A DNA stretch of 39,667 bases from an uncultured Prevotella sp. (GTDB lineage Bacteria > Bacteroidota > Bacteroidia > Bacteroidales > Bacteroidaceae), in contig ONYS01000009.1 of assembly GCA_900322095.1 (NCBI GenBank), positions 1 through 39,667 on the forward strand. The letters are read 5' to 3'. This document shows, piece after piece, positions 24,555 to 32,623 of the stretch. The position numbers were made by a program, and so were the translations under genes. The first letter of the stretch is position 1. Every line of letters starts with the position of its first letter. The notes under the pieces were generated by a model, which was not told the origin of the DNA, searched no databases, and saw only the letters and a program-made list of their open reading frames with translations.

Positions 24555-26399
24555 ATGAAACGTTTCTATATAGCTTTGGCCCTTGTTGCCTTTGGCCTGA
24601 CGATGGCCCACGCCGACGACAAGACGCGGGTCGCTTATCAGGAGGTGTCGGTCCACGACCCCTCCGTCGTTGTTTCCGGTGATACCTATTATGTCTTCGG
24701 TTCCCATCTGGGGGCAGCCAAGTCTTCCGACCTGCTCAACTGGACTTCGTTTGGCGGTGGCGAGACGGGCAGTTGCACGCTCTTCGCCAACACCTCGGGT
24801 GTGCAGACTGGCTATGCCAATGCCTACACCACCCATGCCGTGACCAAAGTGAAGGACTATCAGGGCCGCGAGGTGAGCTTCGGCAACTTCAATGCCCACA
24901 ACTGGCAGTTCAAGGGCAACAGCGTGCAGGGCATGCAGTGGGCTCCCGACGTCATCTACAACAAGAAGATGGGCAAATGGCTCATGTATATGTCGCTCGA
25001 TGGTGACCACTGGTGCTCGAGCATCGTCTGTCTTGCCGCCGACAACATCGAGGGCCCCTACGTCTATCAGGGACCGGTGGTGTTCTCCGGATTCATGGGC
25101 AGCTATGAGCACAATGGCTTTGCTGCCGACAACGACTGGCAGCACACCGACCTGGCCATCGCCACAGGTGCCACGTCGCTGCCTGCCCGCTACAACGTGG
25201 GCGGCAGTTGGGGCAGCTATTGGCCCAACTGTATCGATCCCTGTGTGTTCTATGCCGAGGATGGCCGGCTGCTGATGACCTACGGCTCGTGGTCGGGCGG
25301 CATCTGGGAGATTCAACTGGATGAGAATACTGGTCTGCGCGATTACACCTACACCTATAAGTATCTGGTCAACGATGCCGAACCCGTGTCGGAGAATGCC
25401 AGCGAGAACACCACGAGCGACCCTTACTTCGGCAAGAAGATAGCCGGCGGCTACTACGTCTCGGGCGAGGGCTCCTACGTGCAGCACATTGGCGACTACT
25501 ATTATCTCTTCATGAGCTATGGCGGCCTGAACCCCAATGCGGGCTACGTGATGCGCGTCTTCCGCAGCGACAATCCCGAAGGTCCCTTTGTTGACGGTGA
25601 GGGCACGAGTGCTGTCTACAGCAGTTATCAGCTCAACTATGGCAACAATTCGACTACCAACCGCGGCCAGAAGCTCATAGGCGCCTATGCCGGCTGGGGC
25701 GGAATGACCAGGGGCGAACGTGCGCAGGGACACAATTCGGCCTTCGTCGATGGCGACGGCAATGCCTTTGTGGTTTATCACACCAAGTTCGACGACGGCA
25801 CCTACGGTCATGAGGTTCGCGTTCATCAGCTCTTCGTCAATGCCAATGGACTCTTGGTGGCTGCGCCCTTCCGCTTTACGGGCTTGCAGACCACGACCAA
25901 GCAGGTGGAGACACAGCGTCTCTTCACGGCTGAGCAAATGGCAGGCGACTACAAACTCCTGATGCATCCCTATCAGCAGACGTGCGCCTACAACGATGCT
26001 GCCGATGCCGAATACAGCAAGCAGAACGAGCAACGCCCCGTCAACGTGACGCTCAGTGCCGACGGCTCGGTCAAGGGCGACATCGCTGGCAGCTGGCAGT
26101 TCACTCAGGACGGGACTTCCTTTATCACGCTCACTCTTGATGGCTGGGACTACGATGGTGTAGCCATCCGGCAGAATGTGGATTACTACAAGGATGTTCC
26201 CGCCACTTGCATCACGGCCGTAAGCTTTGATGGCGTTCCCGTTTGGCTTTACAAGGAAGGCACCACGACCGACATCAAGTCGGTTGAGACTCATGAAGTC
26301 AGTGCTGCTTCCAAGACTTATAATCTGATGGGTCAGCAAGTTGGCCGGGATTATAAAGGCGTGATGATTGTCAACGGAAAGAAAATCCTAAAAAAGTAA
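24555..26399 (+). CDS. GH43 arabinanase-like enzyme with C-terminal secretion-type tail
   Basis: A secreted 614-residue GH43 protein, probably an arabinan-degrading enzyme. The signal peptide is MKRFYIALALVAFGLTMAHA. The five-bladed propeller carries the inverting triad: base D35 (SVHDPSVV), pKa-setting D228 (NCIDPCVF) and acid E305 (SGEGSYV). A beta domain follows from about residue 415 (TAEQMAGDYKLLMHPYQQ). The last 25 residues (TYNLMGQQVGRDYKGVMIVN and GKKILKK) resemble the short C-terminal tails of Prevotella secreted proteins linked to type IX secretion. Endo- or exo-action cannot be told from sequence alone. Confidence 0.9.
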   Translation: MKRFYIALALVAFGLTMAHADDKTRVAYQEVSVHDPSVVVSGDTYYVFGSHLGAAKSSDLLNWTSFGGGETGSCTLFANTSGVQTGYANAYTTHAVTKVKDYQGREVSFGNFNAHNWQFKGNSVQGMQWAPDVIYNKKMGKWLMYMSLDGDHWCSSIVCLAADNIEGPYVYQGPVVFSGFMGSYEHNGFAADNDWQHTDLAIATGATSLPARYNVGGSWGSYWPNCIDPCVFYAEDGRLLMTYGSWSGGIWEIQLDENTGLRDYTYTYKYLVNDAEPVSENASENTTSDPYFGKKIAGGYYVSGEGSYVQHIGDYYYLFMSYGGLNPNAGYVMRVFRSDNPEGPFVDGEGTSAVYSSYQLNYGNNSTTNRGQKLIGAYAGWGGMTRGERAQGHNSAFVDGDGNAFVVYHTKFDDGTYGHEVRVHQLFVNANGLLVAAPFRFTGLQTTTKQVETQRLFTAEQMAGDYKLLMHPYQQTCAYNDAADAEYSKQNEQRPVNVTLSADGSVKGDIAGSWQFTQDGTSFITLTLDGWDYDGVAIRQNVDYYKDVPATCITAVSFDGVPVWLYKEGTTTDIKSVETHEVSAASKTYNLMGQQVGRDYKGVMIVNGKKILKK

Positions 26400-26419
26400 T
26401 GAGTCTTCTTTGAGTTGGA

Positions 26420-26462
26420 AGATAGAAGTTCAATCGCAAGCTTCTATCTCCTGACTTTTAAT
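26420..26462 (+). terminator. Hairpin between the two GH43 genes
   Basis: AGATAGAAG (26420-26428) and CTTCTATCT (26441-26449) with a 12-base loop, followed by CCTGACTTTTAAT. Same style and position as the hairpin at 24446-24540. Confidence 0.6.
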
Positions 26463-26478
26463 AGGACGTCAGATTATT

Positions 26479-27522
26479 ATGATGCGTACAGTTCGAACAA
26501 TATTCATGGTGGCGATAGTGCTGATAGAAGGTGCTGCCGGTCTTTCCCAGGCAAAGGGCCTTCCTGTCGATACGCCTATGGTGCACGACCCTGTGATGGC
26601 CCGTGAGGGAAACGTTTGGCATCTCTACAGCACAGGTCTGGGACTCAGCCACTTCACGTCATCCGACCTGAAGCATTGGCAAATCGATACCGTCGCCGTG
26701 CTGCGCAACCTGCCGCAGTGGACCCACGATTCCGTGCCGGGTTTCGACCGTCACGTCTGGGCTCCCGACATTCTGCATTGGCACGGACAGTGGTGGCTCA
26801 CCTATTCGTGTTCCACCTTCGGACGGAATACGTCGGCTATCGGACTGGCAACGTCGCCCACGCTCGCTGGTGCCCGCTGGACCGATCGCGGATGCGTTGT
26901 CGCCTCTCATGGAGGACGCGACAACTGGAACGCCATCGACCCCAACGTCGTCATCGACGAGCACGACCGTCCCTGGCTGGTGTTCGGTTCCTTCTGGGAC
27001 GGCATTCAGCTTGTACCCCTCAACGATAGTCTGCACGTCGTCGACGGGCAGCAGCCGGTGACGATTGCGCGCCGCTGGGATCTCAGTCGTCGACTCTCTC
27101 ATACCACGTCCGACTCTGTAGAGGCCGGCACCAATGCCATTGAGGCTCCTTTCATCTTCCGTCATGGCCCCTACTATTATCTCTTCGTGAGTTGGGACTA
27201 TTGCTGCCAGGGAATGAAGAGCAATTATCGGGTGGCCTATGGTCGCAGCCGCAACGTCGAGGGGCCATATCTAGACCGCGAAGGCAGAGACATGCTGCTT
27301 GGAGGAGGCACCTTGCTCTTCGAAGGCGATAAGAAAGAGCTTGAGGCTCTGGGCCATTGTGCCGTCTACGCTGATCCTTCCGGCTCCGACAAGGCTCTCT
27401 TCATCTGTCATGGCTACAGCATTCCGTTGCAAGGGGCTCCCGTGCTCGTGCTGCGCACGTTGCAGTTTTCGAGAGATGGCTGGATCGCGAAGAGAAGTAA
27501 CAGCAAGAATACCGGAAGCTAA
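26479..27522 (+). CDS. GH43 endo-1,5-alpha-L-arabinanase
   Basis: A 347-residue, single-domain GH43 enzyme that fits the endo-arabinanase group. The N-terminus is a signal peptide (MRTVRTIFMVAIVLIEGAAG). Catalytic residues are visible: base D37 (MVHDPVM), pKa-setting D153 (NAIDPNVV) and acid E221 (NAIEAPFIF). The SWDYCCQGMKSNYRV segment is characteristic of endo-arabinanases. It should cut the arabinan backbone, making oligosaccharides for the neighbouring SusCD system and the GH51 enzymes. It ends the locus and is followed by a 22-base tandem array. Confidence 0.94.
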   Translation: MMRTVRTIFMVAIVLIEGAAGLSQAKGLPVDTPMVHDPVMAREGNVWHLYSTGLGLSHFTSSDLKHWQIDTVAVLRNLPQWTHDSVPGFDRHVWAPDILHWHGQWWLTYSCSTFGRNTSAIGLATSPTLAGARWTDRGCVVASHGGRDNWNAIDPNVVIDEHDRPWLVFGSFWDGIQLVPLNDSLHVVDGQQPVTIARRWDLSRRLSHTTSDSVEAGTNAIEAPFIFRHGPYYYLFVSWDYCCQGMKSNYRVAYGRSRNVEGPYLDREGRDMLLGGGTLLFEGDKKELEALGHCAVYADPSGSDKALFICHGYSIPLQGAPVLVLRTLQFSRDGWIAKRSNSKNTGS

Positions 27523-27546
27523 TGAAAGGAGACAAGTGTCGGCACG

Positions 27547-27656
27547 TCTGCTGACGGCCGTCGGCAAATCTGCTGATGACCGTCGACAGATCTGCTGATG
27601 GCCGTCGACAGATCTGCTGATGGCCGTCGGCAAATCGGATCTCAGCTGTCGGCAGA
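27547..27656. repeat. Array with 22-base period and GC-rich units
   Basis: Units begin at 27547, 27569, 27591 and 27613, with a degenerate fifth at 27635. The unit reads TCTGCTGATGGCCGTCGACA plus two bases. Across unit borders GCCGTCGGCA faces TGCTGACGGC, so the array can fold into a row of hairpins. Bases 27657-27900 hold nothing recognisable. Confidence 0.85.
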
Positions 27657-27921
27657 CGACAATGGCGGTTTTTCTGCACGACTTTGCTTGCAGTTTGTCA
27701 TGCATCGGCTCTGTCTGAAGCATGCCCTTTCCCTGCTTTTGCTCCTCATCTTGAGGCTGTTGGATTCCCCAATGACTGCTCGCTAGATGAGAAGCCGTCA
27801 CGCCCAATCAGCACAGGCCTTTCAACGAGGGTGGGGGAGTCGCTATCCAATCTTCAATCAGTCGCAAATTGACCGCTCAGAACTCTTAATATAGTTTAAA
27901 AATAGACGCTTTTCGGCTCTT

Positions 27922-27940
27922 AAGTGTGAAAAATACACTT
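27922..27940 (+). promoter_or_regulatory. AraR-like operator before the arabinose operon
   Basis: AAGTGTGAAAAATACACTT is an inverted repeat fitting AGTG-N9-CACT, about 95 bases upstream of the mutarotase start. No clean -33/-7 pair lies between; TAATTTTA at 27991-27998 is the nearest -7 candidate. Confidence 0.55.
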
Positions 27941-28033
27941 TGAGAGTAAACTTTTAACGGTTGAACGATACAAGTTATTGGAATTTATTGTAATTTTACA
28001 CCCAAACTAATAAACCTACATATAAAAACGACT

Positions 28034-29218
28034 ATGGCAAGTTACAAACATCAGTTGGCTGGTTTGGGAGCGGCGCTCCTGATCTTCAGCTCTTGCAACA
28101 CAAACGGCAACCTGACCGCATCAGGCTTGAATCCTACTGCGTTCGATACGACCATCAACGGCAAGCAGGTTCAGTTGTACACGTTGACCAACAGCAATGG
28201 CATGGAAGTGTGCCTGACCAACTATGGCGGCCGCGTGGTTTCGCTTACCGTACCCGATAAGAACGGTAAGCTGACCGACGTAGTGCTGGGCTATGACAAT
28301 ATCAAGCAGTATGCCGATACGCTCAACAGTCCCTCCGACTTTGGCTCTTCTGTGGGCCGTTATGCCAACCGCATCAAGGATGCCAAGCTGACTGTCGACG
28401 GAAAAGAATATAAACTGAAGGCCAACGACAACGGCAACTGCCTTCACGGCGGTGGCACGACGGGCTGGCTCAATCAGGTATATGACGTGAAGGCAAAGAC
28501 CGACTCGTCTATCGTGTTCGCCATTACGGCTCCCGACGGCGAGAACGGCTTTCCTGGCATGGTGAAGGCTACGGCCACTTATACGGTGAAGAGCAACAAC
28601 ACGCTCGACATCGTGTTTGAGGCTACGACCGACAAGGAGACGGTGGTCAACATGACCAATCACTCCTACTTCAATCTGAATGGTGATCCCTCGAAGGAAG
28701 GCATGGACATGGTGCTCTATATCAATGCTGACAACTGGACTCCCGCCGACAAGTTCTACATCCCCACGGGCGAGATCAAGGACGTCACCGGCACGCCGAT
28801 GGATTTCCGCAAGCCCCATGCCATCGGGGAGACTATCGTCGACACCACTTTCGACCAGATCAAGAACGCTACTGGCTACGACCACAACTGGTGTCTGAAT
28901 ACCTTCAGCAACGGTAAGGGCGACGACACGAAGGTGTGCGCCAGCCTGTATTCGCCCAAGACGGGTATCCTGCTTGAGATGTACACCAACGAGCCCGGTG
29001 TGCAGGTCTACACCGGCAACTTCCAGGGCACCGGCATCAGCTGCAAGCACGGCATCAAATATCCCAAGCACGTGAGCGTCTGCCTGGAGAGTCAGAAGTT
29101 CCCCGACAGTCCCACGAAGTTCACGGCCGGTACCAAGGGCTGGGAATTCTCCAATCCCTATCTGAAGCCCAGCGAGAAATATTATAGCCACGTAGCTTAT
29201 AAGTTCTCGGTGAAATAG
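28034..29218 (+). CDS. galM: Aldose 1-epimerase (mutarotase), lipoprotein
   Basis: Interconverts alpha and beta anomers of free aldoses, here presumably L-arabinose, before transport. The 394-residue protein starts with a lipoprotein signal (LGAALLIFSSC, lipidated C21), so it acts outside the cytoplasm. Family motifs: GSSVGRYANRIKDAKLTVDG, the catalytic-region NCLHGGG and MTNHSYFNLNGD, and a C-terminal LEMYTNEPGVQVYTGNF with the expected glutamate. It begins the arabinose operon after an operator-like site. Similar genes lie in the Bacteroides arabinose cluster (established synteny from memory). Confidence 0.95.
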   Translation: MASYKHQLAGLGAALLIFSSCNTNGNLTASGLNPTAFDTTINGKQVQLYTLTNSNGMEVCLTNYGGRVVSLTVPDKNGKLTDVVLGYDNIKQYADTLNSPSDFGSSVGRYANRIKDAKLTVDGKEYKLKANDNGNCLHGGGTTGWLNQVYDVKAKTDSSIVFAITAPDGENGFPGMVKATATYTVKSNNTLDIVFEATTDKETVVNMTNHSYFNLNGDPSKEGMDMVLYINADNWTPADKFYIPTGEIKDVTGTPMDFRKPHAIGETIVDTTFDQIKNATGYDHNWCLNTFSNGKGDDTKVCASLYSPKTGILLEMYTNEPGVQVYTGNFQGTGISCKHGIKYPKHVSVCLESQKFPDSPTKFTAGTKGWEFSNPYLKPSEKYYSHVAYKFSVK

Positions 29219-29230
29219 GGATTTTTTAGT

Positions 29231-29275
29231 TGCTATAGTTGCTATAGTTGCTATAGTAGCTATAGTTACTATAGA
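29231..29275. repeat. Five 9-base tandem repeats (TGCTATAGT)
   Basis: Three exact units (29231-29257), then AGCTATAGT and TACTATAGA, in the gap between the mutarotase and transporter genes. Copy number could vary by slippage and change the spacing between the two genes. Confidence 0.85.
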
Positions 29276-29316
29276 GCATTCTGGCGCAAACAAAAAACTA
29301 AAAAACAATAAAGACA

Positions 29317-31050
29317 ATGAATTGGAACGCAAAAGAGTTCATCTGGCTCGACTGGGTGGTTTTGGCCATTGGCATTCTGCTTGTTGCGGTGGCCGTCTAC
29401 AGGAGCATTATGAAAGACAAGAAGAAAATGAAGGGAGCCGACAGTCAGGATTATCTCTTCGGCAAGGGAGAACCCTGGTGGGTGATTGGCGCAGCTATCT
29501 TTGCTGCCAACATCGGTTCTGAACACCTCGTAGGCTTGGCCGGAACAGGAGCCAAGGACGGCGTGGGCATGGCCCACTGGGAGATGCAGGGCTGGATGAT
29601 CCTCATCCTCGGCTGGCTCTTCGTACCCTTCTATCAGTTGCTCAACAACAAACTGGGTCGCATCATCACGATGCCTGAGTTTTTGAAATTCCGCTACACC
29701 AAGGCCACCGGTTCATGGCTGAGCATCATCACGCTCGTTGCCTACGTGCTGACTAAGGTCAGCGTGACCGCCTTCACGGGAGGTATCTTCTTTGAATATC
29801 TGCTGGGCATTCCTTTCTGGTATGGCGCCCTTGGACTGATCTTCATCACAGCCGTCTTCACCATCTTCGGTGGTATGAAGGGCGTGATGACCATGTCGGC
29901 CATTCAGACTCCTATCCTCATCATCGGCTCGTTCCTCGTGCTCTTCCTCGGTCTGGCCACGCTGGGCGACGGCAGCATCACGCAGGGTTGGTCGAACATG
30001 ATGACCTATTGCAGCCATCTGCACAACGGCTATGGCACGACCCACATGTTCCACTGGGAGCAGGGCGACCCCATGTATCATCAGTATCCCGGTTTTGTGG
30101 TGTTTCTCGGAGCCTCGATCATCGGCTTCTGGTATTGGTGTACCGACCAGCACATCGTACAGCGTGTGTTGGGACAGACCCGTGGCGAGGACAATCGTGA
30201 GGTGATGAAGCGTGCCCGCCGTGGTACGATCTGCGCCGGCTACTTCAAGCTTCTGCCTGTGTTCATGTTCCTCATCCCCGGTATGGTAGCCGCCGCATTG
30301 GCCGCCAATCCCGCCAAGTACGGACTGGTGATGGACAACACCGATGCCGCCTTCGCCCTGATGGTGAAAGACGTGCTGCCCGCCGGTGTGAAAGGCATCG
30401 TGACCATCGGTTTCATCAGCGCTCTGGTCACCTCTCTGGCCGCCTTCTTCAACTCCTGCGCCACGCTGTTCACCGAGGACTTCTATAAGCCCCTGCGCGC
30501 CGGTAAGAGTGAGGCCCACTACGTGTTCGTCGGTCGTATGGCCACTGTCGCTGTGGTGCTGCTCGGTCTGGCTTGGATGCCTGTGATGATGAGCATGGAC
30601 ACGCTCTACAGCTATCTGCAGAACATCCAGTCGCTGTTGGCACCGGCAATGGTTGCCGTCTTCTCTCTGGGTATCTTCTCCAAGAAGATCACGCCTATGG
30701 CCGGTCAGTGGGGCCTCATCGGTGGTTTCCTCATCGGTATGCTCCGCCTGGTGACCAATGTCATCACCCACAATGGCGACGCCACCATGACTGGTTGGTT
30801 CTGGGAGAACACCACATGGTTCTGGCAGACCAACTGGCTCATCTTCGAATGCTGGCTGCTGGTGTTCCTCATCGTGATGATGTTTGTCATCTCCATGTTC
30901 ACCAAGGCACCGTCGAAAGAGCAGATTGCTGCCATCACCTTCACCTCTGACTATAAGACTCAGATTCGTGAGAGCTGGAACAAGTGGGACGTTGTTGCCT
31001 CTCTGGGTGTTGTGGCCCTTTGCGCGGCATTCTATATCTACTTTTTCTAA
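29317..31050 (+). CDS. araT: SSS-family sodium:sugar symporter, probable arabinose transporter
   Basis: A 577-residue inner-membrane protein of the sodium/solute symporter family close to SGLT-type sugar carriers. Visible: ADSQDYLFGKGEPWWVIGAA, the FAANIGSEHLVGLAG core, YWCTDQHIVQRVLG (classic SSS sugar-transporter motif) and about 14 hydrophobic spans. It should bring L-arabinose into the cell with sodium. The position between mutarotase and AraR supports this; substrate is inferred. The symbol araT is the name used for the Bacteroides arabinose transporter. Downstream lies a stable hairpin before araR. Confidence 0.93.
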   Translation: MNWNAKEFIWLDWVVLAIGILLVAVAVYRSIMKDKKKMKGADSQDYLFGKGEPWWVIGAAIFAANIGSEHLVGLAGTGAKDGVGMAHWEMQGWMILILGWLFVPFYQLLNNKLGRIITMPEFLKFRYTKATGSWLSIITLVAYVLTKVSVTAFTGGIFFEYLLGIPFWYGALGLIFITAVFTIFGGMKGVMTMSAIQTPILIIGSFLVLFLGLATLGDGSITQGWSNMMTYCSHLHNGYGTTHMFHWEQGDPMYHQYPGFVVFLGASIIGFWYWCTDQHIVQRVLGQTRGEDNREVMKRARRGTICAGYFKLLPVFMFLIPGMVAAALAANPAKYGLVMDNTDAAFALMVKDVLPAGVKGIVTIGFISALVTSLAAFFNSCATLFTEDFYKPLRAGKSEAHYVFVGRMATVAVVLLGLAWMPVMMSMDTLYSYLQNIQSLLAPAMVAVFSLGIFSKKITPMAGQWGLIGGFLIGMLRLVTNVITHNGDATMTGWFWENTTWFWQTNWLIFECWLLVFLIVMMFVISMFTKAPSKEQIAAITFTSDYKTQIRESWNKWDVVASLGVVALCAAFYIYFF

Positions 31051-31063
31051 TATACGGGAGCAA

Positions 31064-31128
31064 GGAGAAGCCAGTGACAGCGTCATTGGGCACACCATCG
31101 TAACGCGGTGAGGCCGCCGGGCTTCTCC
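31064..31128 (+). promoter_or_regulatory. Stable hairpin between transporter and araR
   Basis: GGAGAAGCC (31064-31072) pairs exactly with GGCTTCTCC (31120-31128), and AGTGAC/GTCATT can pair inside. No T run follows. It may protect the upstream mRNA or lower araR expression relative to the transporter. Confidence 0.55.
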
Positions 31129-31154
31129 TCCTCCAAAAAGAAACAGAAAACGAC

Positions 31155-31832
31155 ATGACAGACTTCTATATAGAGCACCCCAAACTTTTCGTTTCTGTCG
31201 ACTGCATCGTCTTCGGCTTTGAAGAGAACAAGCTGAAGTTGCTCATTGGCCGGCGCAAGATGGATCCGGGACGCGGAGAGTGGTCGTTGTATGGAGGCTT
31301 CGTCGGGCAAAACGAGAGTCTGACCGATGCCGCCAAGCGCGTGCTGTTCAATCTCACCGGCCTCGACAAGATCTACATGAAGCAGGTGGGAGCCTTTGGT
31401 GCCGTCGACCGTGACCCCGGTGAGCGAGTCATCTCTGTGGCCTACTGCGCGCTCATCAACGTGCAGGACTACGACAACCGGCTCTTGGAGAAGTATGGCG
31501 TGGAATGGGTGGACATCAACAAGCTGCCCCGGCTCTATTCCGACCACAACCTCATGGTGAAGAAAGCCATCTCGCTGTTGCGTCTCCATCTGTCGAGCGA
31601 GCCGCTGAGCTTCAATCTCCTGCCCGAACTCTTCACGCTGACCCAGCTACAGAAGGTCTACGAGGGAATCCTGGGCGAGGAAATCGACAAGCGCAACTTC
31701 CGCAAACGCGTCAAGATGATGGACTTCATCGAGAAGACCGACGAGATTGACAAGGTGACCTCACGCCGCGGAGCTGCTCTGTACAGATTCAATAAGAAAG
31801 CATATTTGGAAGATCCTACATTTAAACTATAA
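31155..31832 (+). CDS. araR: NUDIX-type arabinose repressor AraR
   Basis: A 225-residue regulator with an N-terminal NUDIX-like domain and a C-terminal winged helix (LLPELFTLTQLQKVYEGILG, then DKRNFRKRVKMMDFIEKTDE). The NUDIX box region reads GGFVGQNESLTDAAKRVLFN, so the glutamates expected in REVxEE are missing. That fits a ligand sensor and not a hydrolase, as known for the NrtR/AraR group of Bacteroides. It is followed by araD after six bases. It probably binds arabinose or a derivative and controls the AGTG-N9-CACT sites in this window (inference). Confidence 0.92.
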   Translation: MTDFYIEHPKLFVSVDCIVFGFEENKLKLLIGRRKMDPGRGEWSLYGGFVGQNESLTDAAKRVLFNLTGLDKIYMKQVGAFGAVDRDPGERVISVAYCALINVQDYDNRLLEKYGVEWVDINKLPRLYSDHNLMVKKAISLLRLHLSSEPLSFNLLPELFTLTQLQKVYEGILGEEIDKRNFRKRVKMMDFIEKTDEIDKVTSRRGAALYRFNKKAYLEDPTFKL

Positions 31833-31838
31833 ATCGCA

Positions 31839-32540
31839 ATGTTAGAAGAACTGAAACAAAAAGTATATAAAGCCAATCTCGACCTCGTGAAGCACAACCT
31901 GGTGATCTTCACCTGGGGCAACGTCTCCGGCATCGACCGCGAGAAGGGACTGGTCGTGATCAAGCCCTCCGGCGTGAGCTACGACGTGATGAAACCCGAG
32001 GATATGGTAGTCGTTGACCTCATGACCGGCAAGGTGGTGGAGGGCGACTTGAATCCTTCGTCGGATACCCCAACGCATCTCGTGCTCTATCGCGAGTTTC
32101 CCGAAATCAGCGGCATTGTCCACACCCATTCCACCTATGCCACCGCATGGGCGCAGGCTGGTCGCGACATCCCCAACATCGGTACTACTCATGCCGACTA
32201 TTTCCACGACGCCATTCCCTGCACCGCCGACATGATGAAGGACCAGATGGACGAGTATGAAAAGAATACCGGCACCGTGATTGTGGAGCGCTTCAAGAAA
32301 GACCACATCAACTGGGTGCACACGCCCGGCGTGCTGGTGAAGAACCACGGACCCTTCGCCTGGGGAACGAGTCCCGACAATGCCGTCTACAATGCCGTAG
32401 TGATGGAGCAAGTGGCCAAGATGGCCTTCGTGTCGTTCTGCGTGAATCCCCAGACCACGATGAACCCCCTCCTCATCGAGAAGCACTTCAGCCGCAAGCA
32501 CGGCCCCAACGCCTACTACGGCCAGAAAAAGCATAATTAG
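31839..32540 (+). CDS. araD: L-ribulose-5-phosphate 4-epimerase
   Basis: Converts L-ribulose 5-phosphate to D-xylulose 5-phosphate in the cytoplasm with a zinc ion. The 233-residue protein has the class II aldolase/epimerase motifs: [20 protein letters not shown] (phosphate and zinc loops), [14 protein letters not shown], the zinc ligands in [13 protein letters not shown] and a late histidine in [12 protein letters not shown]. Length and motifs are typical of AraD. It is translationally close to araR and 83 bases before araA; that gap is C-rich without evident structure. Confidence 0.96.
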   Translation: MLEELKQKVYKANLDLVKHNLVIFTWGNVSGIDREKGLVVIKPSGVSYDVMKPEDMVVVDLMTGKVVEGDLNPSSDTPTHLVLYREFPEISGIVHTHSTYATAWAQAGRDIPNIGTTHADYFHDAIPCTADMMKDQMDEYEKNTGTVIVERFKKDHINWVHTPGVLVKNHGPFAWGTSPDNAVYNAVVMEQVAKMAFVSFCVNPQTTMNPLLIEKHFSRKHGPNAYYGQKKHN

Positions 32541-32623
32541 TAGGTCCTTATCGCCCATAATCCCCCATTCACCCCATAACACCCCAAAAATAAAAGAAAC
32601 AACCACTAAAACATATAAAAGCA

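Noticed and set aside
24537-26339. Long minus-strand frame of 600 residues opposite the first GH43
   Set aside because: The plus strand encodes a clear GH43 enzyme with catalytic residues; the antisense protein has no recognisable features.
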